Positions 1-11,728 of a DNA stretch of 42,984 bases are shown piece by piece. The notes below the pieces were generated by a model that saw nothing but the letters and a program-made list of their open reading frames with translations, searched no databases and was not told the origin of the DNA. Origin of the DNA: Klebsormidium nitens (lineage: Eukaryota; Streptophyta; Klebsormidiophyceae; Klebsormidiales; Klebsormidiaceae); the NCBI GenBank assembly GCA_000708835.1, contig DF237378.1, positions 38,184 through 81,167 of the forward strand, written 5' to 3'. Each line of letters begins with the position of its first letter. Position 1 is the first letter of the stretch. The translations under genes were made by a program, and so were the position numbers.

Positions 1-862
1 CAGTTGAGCACCGCAGTGCAGTAGAATGCGCGCAAAGTAGGCGCGAAAACGTGCAGGCGCTTTGTCGTGACGGAGGCGTCTCCCAGTCATTGCTACAGAA
101 CTAGAAAGCGGGAACGCGCAGTTCGCGGCCTGACAGCAACACCCAGTACAGGTGGCATGCATGGCGCCGTACTCAGGACTGGGCTGCCATGAAAGGCTCC
201 GTTATTAGGAGCGGTCGAGCAATCAGAATCAAGACAAGAACGATTGTTGCCTTGGAACCATGACACCGAGTGCGTTGCGAAACAGTACGGGACGTGGCTT
301 TAAGCGTCTGTGTACGTTTTTTACCAGAACTTCCAATGATTCAAATAAGTGTTAGTGGCGTCAGATATCAGACGGCAATGTAGATGGCAAAATAAACTGC
401 CAGCCCAGCATCAGTGCCACCGGCGCTACATTGGCTTGGCACTCAAACACCAAGCCCAGGATTCCCGCCAGCTCAGATTTCGCTAGAAATATATTTGGCC
501 GAGTGCCGACGGATTCCAGGAATGTCGATCGGATACAAGAACGTCAGGCATACGTTTTCTCTTACAAGGTGGTTTGTACAAGAGTTCTAGTAAAGAGTAT
601 TGACGAGGAGCATGACCATCTGATCTGACCTATATCATAGTTTCCCAACTTCTACAAAGTCAAACCATGACCTGATCAACAATGGCTCCTGGGTCGCAAA
701 CTAACCGCTTGGGATCCCATCGATCTTGCATCGAATTCAACAAGGATGAGCCGGCTTCCGTACTGGCTTGATCGCTTGACCTTCTTTCCTTGGAAGTCTT
801 CGTCTATGAAGTTTCTCAAGCTACAGATGGATTTGATTCTGAAGTTCGGTTATTATATAAGT

Positions 863-1228
863 TCATTCATGTCCATTTAATTCCGCTATATTGCTGACGT
901 GTACTGAAAGGACGTGTGGCAATGGAAATTCGCGCCCATCAACTGCAATGACCCCCACCGGCAAGGTGTCATATATAACTGAGCCGTCAAAGTTATGACC
1001 ATGACTCACCCGAGTCGCCTTCAGGCCTAGCAGTACGTTACCGACTTTTAGACCTTGATCAGGATCGATCAAACGCCATTCAGTGTTGTCGGCACACACC
1101 CTCACCTTGACTTCAACTTTTGGACGAGCAAGATTCAGACAATCCTGTTCAATAAGCATCAAACGGTCCTCATATCCGACGGAGCTCCAGCCCAGGATGC
1201 TTCGCCGACCCATCCATTCCACCACCAT
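863..1228 (-). CDS. Hypothetical 121-residue open frame
   Basis: A single open frame of 121 codons runs from ATG to stop on the minus strand. I do not recognise the protein. Its central part (about residues 20-105) has an ordinary mix of charged and hydrophobic residues, with short stretches such as KVEVKVRVCADN and YDTLPVGVIAVDGREF that look like beta strands, unlike the Arg/Ser/Cys-rich shadow frames nearby. No signal peptide or membrane segment is visible. The ATG has no obvious supporting context, and an AG preceded by pyrimidines lies just upstream, so this could also be one exon of a larger or decayed gene. No neighbouring exon was found. It may equally be chance, because frames of this length occur elsewhere in the window. 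Confidence 0.22.
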   Translation of the reverse strand: MVVEWMGRRSILGWSSVGYEDRLMLIEQDCLNLARPKVEVKVRVCADNTEWRLIDPDQGLKVGNVLLGLKATRVSHGHNFDGSVIYDTLPVGVIAVDGREFPLPHVLSVHVSNIAELNGHE

Positions 1229-3215
1229 ATCACTTCAAGTGAAGCTAAAATTATCAAGGGCGCCTAATTAAGAGTCGAGATCTGGCAAGACCATCAGTGA
1301 GCTTTGCCGGGGCCCGACCTACAGTGAAGCGGTAGCACGCGCGCGCGCATGAGCTCGGAACCAATCCTCGCAGCCGTCATTTGTGGCTTAAAACTTTGGT
1401 TGTGATCAAAGGGCCCCTCAGAAGGCGACGATATACATGGACCGACATCGTGACATCAGCAGAACTGTATGAGGGTGGTTCAGCAAGCAGCCGGTGACTG
1501 CAGCCGGGCCGCCTCTGTTCCTCATCGACACAATGCAACGCCTCATTCAAGCCGATGGAGCTAGGAAAGAGTCTTAGGGAACAGAGCGCCGACGACATTA
1601 GGTCCAAATGTTACCATTTGGTGCCGATCTGACCGGCAGTTGAGAAACGACTTCATCGTGGTATCCAAATACATTACCATACTGACCGGTGGAATTGAGA
1701 AAATTTACGTGGGCTGCAGCAACCAACAAAGGGTCACGCGACCGGTTCTCGTCGACTCTCCACGTGGGTCTTTCATTGATGCTCTAGGAATACCTTTTAC
1801 CAGCACCTCGAAAAGTTGAAAGCCACACGTAAGTATCTCTAAGATCTGAGGATGAATTAAGTTATTACATTCGAAGCTACTCGAAGGTTCCAACAAGTCT
1901 GCCAGAAAGACTACGCTACACCGTACAGTCTCAAATGGCAGGGGCTCGCAGGCCGGAACCCATCCGCGGAAGCTTTTCTGAACCAATCGAAACGTCCGCA
2001 GAGACATTTCCAGCCTTGTGGGAAAAACAGCTACGCGAAAAGCTGGTGCGCGTTAAAGGGGGCGCAGGCGTCACGCCGGCGGCATGGCCGAAGCGTGACG
2101 ATGGCACAAGTTAGGCAAGCGAGCATCGTCCGATAGATTGAACTCGTGCTTTTCTGCCGTCCTTTTTGAAATGCACTCACGAGTGCATACGTACGCCCAC
2201 AGCTTTGAAGGCCGCCATGCGCCCAGCCGCTGCAAAAAAATTCCGGTACACAATTTCTCTAGGTGGTCACTGTCAGGGTCAGAAAAGTAGAAGCTCAGGA
2301 ACGGCGTTTTATAAACGGTGCTTAGAAATCATACACGGGACACAAAAGGAGGTTGATTCACTTGCGTCCTCGAGAGTCCAGGCAGAGTCGGAAGATCAAG
2401 GACAGTTCTGGTTCTGAAGAGGTACACAACTAGTACATGTGGCTGCCTACTGCAGCCCAGAACATTCTCATCATTACCAACCAGTCTGAGATGTCCTGAA
2501 TTGCGTGCGTATGCTGAATACGGGCCCCCATTGGTTTAACAGTTGGACAAGATTGTGGACGAGATTGTAGCTAGCCTGCAACGTTATGGAGCCCAAGTCA
2601 CGAGACGTCGGCCACGGAAACGAGGATAGCAGGCTTTCCCTCAATGGGGAAAGGTTTTCAGTAGCCTGTCAGGCCTCTATCGAGCGTCTTGCGATGAGGT
2701 GATTCCACGACCTAGCGTTTAGAATCGGTCTACAGTAGTCGGAAAGGAAACGAGCGGCCATGGGGTAAAGTGGACCCAATCGAACCACCGCAATGAGCTA
2801 ACGGAACAGCTTTGGACAGAAGCCTTACGCGGACGGAAGAAAGAGCCTTACCCAGGCCTAATCGCTGCTCAACCCCGGCAAGAACCACAGTGCTCCGTAA
2901 TCGCGCCGGTCCAGTGCGGCTGCCGGAAGCTTTGCTGATCCGCCGACACAATCCGCTCAGAAAGGGTGAAACGCATAGCACTTGAAGATAATTGTCAAAA
3001 GAAAAAGAAAAAGACAAAATGCGATCCCGTCAGTGCGTTCCCGCGCCGCAATTTCAAAGCTGGCATCAAAGCCCGATCGGTGTCCCAGCGTGCGCGGCTG
3101 GTCGCGCACTTGATCGGCCCGGATCTCACGGCCGCCCCTGCAAACGCTGGCTTCTTTCAAACTGCGAGACTTAATGATGCTGCGAAGTGAGGGGTTACAC
3201 GACAGAAGGGTGCGG

Positions 3216-3257
3216 GCGCGCTAGCGCGCGCGCGCGAGCGCGTGAGCGAGCGCGTGA
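3216..3257. repeat. Alternating purine-pyrimidine GC tract
   Basis: A run dominated by CG and GCGAG/GTGAG units, including more than ten uninterrupted alternating C/G bases around 3224-3236. Similar shorter tracts lie at about 1338-1348, 5180-5206 and 42671-42687. Such alternating tracts can adopt Z-form DNA, but no function is visible here. Confidence 0.7.
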
Positions 3258-6200
3258 GCCTATGAGCAGCGGTGTTACCGCCGGAGTCATGGCCTTCAAT
3301 GCATCTGCGAAATCCTCCGTTCGTATTCATAGTGCTTATACGGCCTCTGGTGATGAATGAAGCAGTCGGTTGACCACCAGCACTCAAACTAGTTGATCTG
3401 TCAGCTGTCTATATGAGAGCATCGGGTGGGGATCGGGTGCTGATATGTCATAAGCAATATAGTCTGCCAATCGAGTAGAAGCAATGAGAGCTTCACCTGT
3501 GCCGATTTTCAGCAATCTGGGCACGTTTTCATCTCTCAACTATGTCGGCGGCGTCAGTTACTGGCATACGTGCCCTCTTCAACAAGAGAATGCGGTGCAT
3601 GGGCGCAATGCGCACCAACTGGCTGCCGTCCTTCATTTGCGTGACCACGTAATCGACTTGCATACTTTCGCGCCATCTCTTCTGAGTTTCCGCCAAAAAC
3701 TATGAATTCTGACCGGGAGAGAGACGTGAATTGAAGGAGTGCCCCGGGTTGCATCGTATCATCCTAATTGACGCACTCTTTTGAAACTTGCGCTGGGCAT
3801 CCGGACGACCGGACGCTGTCAAGATGCCTTCACTAAATCTCTACGGGTGTTCTCCCCGGCTCGCCTTCACGTCTACGTGGACTGCATCGACGACGTGGAG
3901 GGGCCGTGATCAGAATTATTTAGTAGCGTGGCGTCAGCATATTGCGCTAGCGTGTCGCAAACGGACTATTGGCCGCAACTTGCAGCCATGCTTAGTTCAT
4001 CATCGCCACCCGGCCTCGTCATAGCTTAATGCTCATCCTCGCGGTGCAATTTCATTTATTACTTACAGACCGCCAGCTCGGATCTATTTGTAGGACGCCT
4101 TGACCAAACCTTACAACCAGCGGCCGGACTTAACTAGTCTTCAAAAGCATCCTGAAAGAGTATCAGCTTGTGAAGGGTGCGCACGATACGCGGGGCGCGC
4201 CTCTCATGCAAAGCAAGTTTCAAGGTTATGTTGGCATTAAGAATGAGGGGATTCCTAGCTATATAATGTTATCTGGAGCATTCACAAGAAACATCTAGGC
4301 ACTCCGAGCAGATGGCCATGGCATGATCGGCCCGCGGAACTTTAGGCGCGTCTAGAAAACGAATGCACACCAAATTCTTCAAGCCCATGATCGAGGGACC
4401 TGTATCAACCAGGTACCTACTTCAAGATACTAGACATGGATTGATTGGAATGAGAATAGTCGGGGCCCCTCGTGGACGACAACAACAAAAGAAGGGGGAT
4501 GCAGTTGCCCACGTCCTCGGATTAATTGATCACAACTAGCTTCGAAAGATCACGTTTACTGGTCGACGGGCTTCGCTTCTTTGTCACCCGCAGGATCTGA
4601 CTGGCTAGCTATAGCTAGGGTCGCAAGTCGGCTTGTCACGTGAAAACATATCAAGATGTACGCCGGAATGAACCAGCACCTGGGGAAGCGGCATCGAGCT
4701 TTAAAGCCGCATAACTTTCATCGTAAATTATGCGGAACTTCCATATCATGGCCGATTGACCGACTCTCTTTGTCGTGAAGAAAGCGGGATTGCAGTCCAG
4801 AAAGTGCATTTGCTGGCCGCAAACACAACCACAGGAGAAATGTAAACGCGCAAGTGACCTTTGAGAACCTTGTAGCCGGTAAAAGACCTTGAACTCGCCA
4901 CAAGCTTCTCTATTTTCCGCCGAATATACTCACTACTGTAAAAGTGCAAGCTAAGGCCCGGGCGATGGCCTACGATTCAAAGCTTCATGATTCACACACT
5001 TGAAAGCTCACAATAGAAGGCACCAATGCATGTGCTTAGTCCGGAATCCCAGTGGGTTTTCGAAACTTCGCCATATTCCACATCGAGTGGCATCAATACA
5101 AATCCACGGGAGAGGAATTACCGGCTTGTGTAGACGACGGCAGTCCCGTGATCGGCGGCAGAATGAGCTGGGGGCCATGCGCACGCGCTCGAGCACGCGC
5201 GCGCGTTTCGGCTCTCTGCGGTGGGTTAGCCTGGGGGGTAAAGTCGACGGCTGGATGTGGCACGCGAGAGGGCGTCCGCTTCTTGACACGCGCGCGCGCC
5301 TGAGGCTTTCCGACGCCAGCCGTCATCTCCGAGCGGTGTGTCCATCCGGTCTGGCTGCGCAAATCTCTGATCCAGAAGTGGAGACTCCGTGACTCGGATT
5401 TGTTTTCAAGATGGCCGTTTCGAGTTGTCACCAGGACTAGTACCATCCAAGTCGATTTTGCTTCTTCATGAAGAACTTGTATCCGAAAGCCTTGTAGAAA
5501 TTCTCAGCTACCGCTCTTAATGAAACTTCTTTCGAACGAAAACGATGTCGGGCGAGGGGACCAAACTCAGGGACCCTATAAGCCTAGTCAAAATAGGATC
5601 CGAGCCCTCGGAGCGATCCAGCCAGAGGAGACTTTGTGTCCGCATTTCGATCGATACTTCGTGACTTGATGGCGGATTTATGGGACAGATTGCCCTCCCG
5701 ACGTAGTTTTCCTGACTCAGCAGTTCACAACGTCGATCTCTTCCAGCATGAATGCATTTGCAGCTCAGAAAGCGGTTGCATGTGCTGTTTTTTGTCTATG
5801 ATGCCATTCATCTAAAAGCACGCCGCAAACAGAAAGGTACTGGGACGCTTTTGAAAGGGAGGCGTTTATTGCTGCTATTAGATTATGAAGCTCAATTGAC
5901 AAGCGGCGGGAGAAAGATCGAGGAACGCTTAAGGTACGTATCCGGAAAGTCGTCGAACATCACGGAACGGCAAAACGTCCGTAACAAAAGATCTGAGAGC
6001 GGAACCGGCAGAAGGATGGCGGATGCGGAATCGGATAAAATAAGTCACTTCATTAGAGACGCAAAGAAACTTTCAGGGAAGTTCGGGGGACTTCTGCCAT
6101 GCCGAGACGAAGGCGCGCGGTCGGCCGCCGCCCCTTGCGGAGGGGCACCAGCGGCCACTGGGCAATTCAGGTCTCTGCGACGTGTGCCGCGCGCGAAAAG

Positions 6201-9200
6201 CGTACTGCATCGGAGCTCTACCCAACTGTTTGCGCGGCCAGTCACGCACGCGCCGGTGTTTGGCAGTCCGCTGTGGCCACGTGACTTGCCGCCTAGCTAG
6301 TGCGCGCGCAACAGGGTGTGGCACGTTCGCCGCGAATGATCTTCACGGCCGCGCGCCCTCGCGACCAGTCCCGCCGCCGTGTAGACTGCGGCCGGACGTA
6401 ACAGGAAAGGCGCCCCGAAAGCGCGCAAACCGCGGCCTCAAAGCAACACCTGATCAAACATGTTTGGTCGTCGATAATCTGCTAGCTGTCAATTGGGCTC
6501 CTGGTCGATCCGGACCAGGAGAGGTCGTTCGATCAATAAGGTCAAGAATCAGTGTTATGGTCGATCTTAGAAACAGGCCTGTTATGTCTCCTGAAGAAAT
6601 CGAATCAGACTGGCTGCAAAGGAAAAGCTGGGCTCTAGGAGCACTCCGCTTGTGTGGGACCACCGCTTACTTGTTGATTGGTTTCCTACTTTGGTACGTT
6701 TAGGCGGCGTCAACGAATATTAGAAAGGCGTCACGGCGTTGATGGCAAGCTGGCCTGCCAGGCGCCCATCATCAGTGCCGTCACTCAATACAGGCGTTTG
6801 AAAGGATCCCCAGGCCCACTGATCTCCGGGAGGGTTCGCTTATTACAAGCATGTAATTGTCGCGGTATCCAATCGCTAAAGATGTGCCCAGGCAGGCAAT
6901 GTTCGCAAAATCATCTGACGAAGCGAGAGCGTCAACTCTTTTCGTTTATTGGTGCAGAGTTGGGTCGAAAGCTGGATATCAACGAGAATTATGCTGGTCC
7001 ATTTGCCATAAGGGACCAAGATCCTACGCCCAGCACGACCGGACGCACCGATTTTACCTGCTCAGATCGATCCTGTCCAATCCATAAACCCAGGCCCGGC
7101 CGAGTCTCGGATGAGAAAAAGAAGCGCTTATAATCTGATGAGCAAAAGAAGCACGCCGCGGGGCCCGCGGCCAGTTCTACTAGACAAGCCCTGTTAGTAT
7201 ATCACCAGTATATCAAGCAAATGTGAACTTCTTATTACACGGACTCAGCTGTAAATTTCTGAACGAATGAGAAATATTCCGATTGACGCGGCCCCTCCGC
7301 GATCGGCAAATGCGGATTACGAATAAACCGTTTACATTACGATCCATCAAAATGCACGGCAAGAAAACCGCGAGTGCAAGAGCACGAGCAAGGACAAATA
7401 AAACGTTTTAAGCGACGATGTTGCTATCTAATATATCAGTGATGCATCCCGGTCATGCATCCGGGGCGCTCAGATAGGTGCCTATAGTATACGGAACGAT
7501 AAATGCCGTCAATGCAAGATATGACGTGTTACTTTACCTCGTTAATTATCTGGAATAGCTATTTACACTGTGATTACGTTTCACGAAGCTACTAGGCTGC
7601 CGACCGTTAAGTTGAGGACAAATCGACGTTTTCTGTTGCTTCACCGACTCCTGGCAACTCCGTTATGTATGATCCTAGGAAATGTAAAAGAGTCAATAAT
7701 AATCCAGATATCCTCTAGGAACAAATTTTGAAAACGTGCATGATGAGGCATTGCTGCGCAGACTGGGTGCCGCGCCTCTCCGCCGCACCAGCCGCCCCCG
7801 CAACCCTATGTGCGCTATAAGCCGGGCCGGAGCCGCTTAGGATGCTGACAGGTTAATTCTTTCATTCCCGCGAGCGCGGAGGGATTCCATGACGAAGATG
7901 ATTCTGTGGCATAGACTTATTTGACGTGAACTACGCCTCCTTTCGACGGTAACCTGCAAGTTTGTCTCTGGGGAATACTCTGCACTAGCCTGAATTCTAT
8001 ACTGGATAACTTTTATGGGGGCGGCTTCATGTGCCCGGCGGTCAACGAGCGACTAATGGCAAAGACGCCACTGTCCATCATCACGGCCACCACGTACTAG
8101 CACGCTGACTCAGCATTTTAATAAAGTCCACCATCTCTACACGGATTCGTTCAATAGCCTCAAAACCTGAGCCGTCGTGGAGAATATGATCAGATCCGCT
8201 GGCAACGAGCAAGAAAGGAACAAGGACAAGGAGCAAGCACCGGCGCTGCACGAAGCCGAGCTCATTGTATTCGAGCTTCATCAGAGTAGTCAGTGCCCTT
8301 GCAACAAATCTGGCTGTAACAAGAAGGTGCAGATTGCTTGACATAGGAGAATTCAATGCTCTCAGATCAAACTTCTGGCCGTTGCCGACCAGAATGCTTC
8401 GTTATCGGCTAGCTCTCAAATGCGTAGGGATTCAGAGACCCCCGGGCCACCACTTTCACACAGATGTTAAAATGGACCCTATCAACGCATATCAATTCCT
8501 ATAGCACTCTCAACTTAGTTTTAAAGGAATCATCGAACGTACTTTTCGTGTAGTCAGCCCTTAGCAAGACAAAGGTTCCAGGCAGAGAAAGACATCTCGC
8601 CTCGGGCACTTCAGAAAACACACCACCGTGGCAGCATCATGCAGCCAGACTGTGGTCCTCATCGCCTTACATCTGCCACACATTGCCTCTTTCGAGTCGG
8701 GCTGCCTCAACAGATGTGCAGATAAGAGAATGGTATCTGCAATCCGAGGCCGTTCGATCGTGACGAGCGTTTGTTAGAGAAGGAAACAGAGCTTGCAAAA
8801 GGGAACCGAGAATTACACACTGGTTCATGCGATATACTAGTTGAGTATTAAAGTTGAAGGAGAAAGCCGTCGCGCGTTCTTGGAAGACGGGCTAAGGACT
8901 AAAGCACAAACCATTATGATGGAGACTGAAGAACTCTCTTCAGGGTGGGAAAGGACTCTGATTAAATCCGGCCCATCGGAGCCAATCGCAGAGCAGCCTT
9001 TTCACACGCGCTCTCAAAAACCGCCAGCACAACAAAACAACCATCACAAAGAGCTCGGAATGGAGTAGTTGTTAGCATTATTGTGCGACACTGCACATGG
9101 TTCTCAGGGGCGCTCCTAGTAAGCTGTGACAACACCAGATGCCAGCCCCACCTCAATCATCACCGCGTGTCGGATTGCAAGGTGCCACTCAAGCACCTCT

Positions 9201-10039
9201 TATGAACTATGCGACTTCCACGAACAACGTCTTTGCACGACTCACTGAGACACGACGAAAACCGTGTAGCTGCCATTCAAGTTATTTGCCTTTCTTTTTG
9301 AGGTGACGGCTACGCTTGGGGGATTATAATGGGCAGATCAGATCAACGAAAAACATAAAAGCTGCCCAAAGGCACTGTTCACTCGTCCATGAACCAAGCC
9401 GATGGCGGCTTCCACAGAAAGTAAACCCCGCGCTGACCAGCAGGTCATTCGTGGCCAAAGGGTCTCTTCAAAGCCTTCCTCAAAGTCGTTGTCTCTTCAC
9501 ACGATCGGACCAAAACCACGTTTACAGCAGAATGAGGCTCTCTTTCGCAGCACTGAGTGACGCAAGTCAAGGGGGGCCGAGGTGATCTCCATGACTTTTC
9601 ATAAGGCTCTTGTTTTTAGCTGGAATGCTGTTGAGGTGGGCACGCGGCTCTGATGGGGATTCTACTGACGATGCCTGTTCACAGTGAATGCCAAAGCAGA
9701 ATAGGTGCCTTGCATGATAGACCCACACTGCACAGCCTCCCCCAAGTCTTCAGCGCCCTCAGAATCAAGATCTTAAAAGACTGAGAGCCCATCATGAAAG
9801 ACGGAACTCAATCGGATACAAAGTACTACTTAACATCCCGAGAAGCTTACCAAGTCAGAACTTGGGGGGCTCTTCCGAGGTCAAACATAAGAACGATCCA
9901 TCATTTTACTGAATTTCGAGGAAGCCTAGCTGACAGACTCCGAGGCAGGAAATCGGGAAAAGGCAAGCGACCCTGCAACACTAATCGTGGCCAGCTCTAA
10001 CAGAAACATGCTCCTAGCTAAAATTTTCAACAGAATCTG

Positions 10040-10117
10040 GATCGAAAGCAGGGAATGCCCACCTAGACTCTCCAGGAGGATTATTCTAGATTGAAAGCAA
10101 GAAATGCCCACCAGAAC
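10040..10117. repeat. Short imperfect direct duplication
   Basis: Two copies of a unit of about 30 bp begin near 10040 and 10088. Both contain a GAAAGCA block followed by AATGCCCACC and an AGA(A)CT end, offset by about 49 bp. A similar GATTGAAAGCAAG core recurs inside the reductase gene at 24559 and 24581. No gene is associated with the copies at 10 kb. Confidence 0.5.
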
Positions 10118-11728
10118 TGAGGACGACTTCCGACATGCACAAGAATGAAGGAAGAAGTTGAGCAGACTTCTCCTTAGTAAGATTGGATTAGGACTATATC
10201 AGATTGCTATTCAAAGCCTCAAGCGAACAACTCAAGGGACATGCGATTATTCAACCAGACGAGGACGAGAAGAGTATAAGCACAGACGTTGGTACCAATC
10301 TGACTGTCGCGGCTGCCGTGCATTCTGGATGCTTCAATGGGCCTATAGTACTCAGGCATTCTGGCAGCCACGTACAGCCTTGGAGCGGTAAGCTGATATA
10401 AAACTGGACCCTCGATAAGCGTCCAAATACTAATTGGTGTCGGGAAGGAACTGGACCTCTAACTTAGGATTCTGTCAAGTTTCCGAAGCGGCACATGATC
10501 GATGCTAGGTAGGATGCCCTCACGCACGTCTGATCGCAGACCAGCTTGGCCGCAAATAATGCGACCAGATCCAGTGAGACCATGAGCTTTTCCAGCAATC
10601 GCAAGTTGTGTGACGGATGATAGCTAGGATCTTTCGTTTGTCTGACCGTCGATCCGATTAGATCATGCACGTCCTGTGTTTTTTCTTAACGGCATAGCTG
10701 TCCATAACCATCCGTTCATGGTAAATTGGCCACTTGTAATGCACGCCCACTCCACGACCGGCACTGAAGCAGGGAATGCTCAACGAAGATGGAGGGTGGT
10801 GGAAGAGCGACCAGACGTCTCAAGAAGTACTCAAAATGCAGTGCGGCAAACGTACGGCTGACAGAAAACAACATGCTGGCCCCTTCCGGATTCAAACTCT
10901 GACGTGTGCCGTCTAAAAATGCAGTGCTCATGCTATGCTTCTAGCTTGGCAAGAGAACAGTGCAAACGACCGTCATCCTTGAACTGAAAAGACCATTGAG
11001 ACAAGAACTTCCAGAACATGTAATCTGTATTGCTAAGTTTGCGCGACCGAGAGCACCGTCGCTCCTTTTTTACCTCTACGACGTTAGGAAATCCTGAGCT
11101 AGTTGAGGAAGAGGCCTAGTACAAGTGAGCGGACGAACCGTAGAGAAAGAAGTAAGATCGGAGACACAAAGACTAATCTGTCGTGCGCTCAGAGGACACT
11201 CTAGAGGTTTACATCGGTTGAATACAGCTACACGTACCCAATAACAATGGAAGTCTCGAGTGGGAGTGGCTTCGGCGTGCGAAGATCACTGGTGTTTTGG
11301 CGCCAAGGACTGTAAGCCAAGTCTCATTGCCAGCAGTCGGAAGTGACTCAACAGTGGTTGACTGCCAAATTAGACAAGATACGTAGGTAGGAAGATGAGC
11401 CGGTTTTGCATTCAAGCAGCAACAGACACAAGCAATGAAACTCGAAAGGAAAATGAAATGAAACGGAAACAATCAGAACAGGGATCCGGAACACTGAGCC
11501 GTTTCTAGAAACCTACGTCACTGTTTCGCTGGCAGGCGGACCAACAATGTCAAAGGATTCCACAGCCGTTGAAACAAAAAAGGTGGTTTCAGGCTCACAC
11601 AAAGCGGTTTATCGTAACTGCAATCACCAGCGGATTTTACATAGCGTTTTCAAGTGTTTCTCTGGCCTCAACTACAAAATCTAATGCCACACTCTTTGAC
11701 CAACTGTAACGTCAGCTCAGACTCACAC

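Larger units (their letters stand above)
1229..11728. other. Gene-poor stretch, no supported gene
   Basis: I see no gene here that I can support. Open frames are short, overlap on both strands, and are rich in Arg, Ser and Cys, as expected from non-coding DNA of about 50% GC. The longest frames, at 5752-6703, cross a local GC-rich patch and encode Arg-rich peptides without recognisable domains. The stretch contains alternating CG tracts (about 1338-1348, 3216-3257 and 5180-5206) and a short direct duplication near 10040-10117. Positions 1-862, before the first small open frame, are equally featureless. Confidence 0.5.

Noticed and set aside
5008-5446. Overlapping open frames on both strands with RARARARA runs
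   Set aside because: The alternating Arg-Ala is a translation of the CG tract at 5180-5206, not a protein motif.
5752-6703. Long overlapping plus-strand open frames (182 and 173 codons)
   Set aside because: They cross a GC-rich patch, overlap each other in different frames and encode Arg/Ala/Cys-rich peptides without domains. Frames of this length are expected where stop codons are rare, so I did not call a gene.
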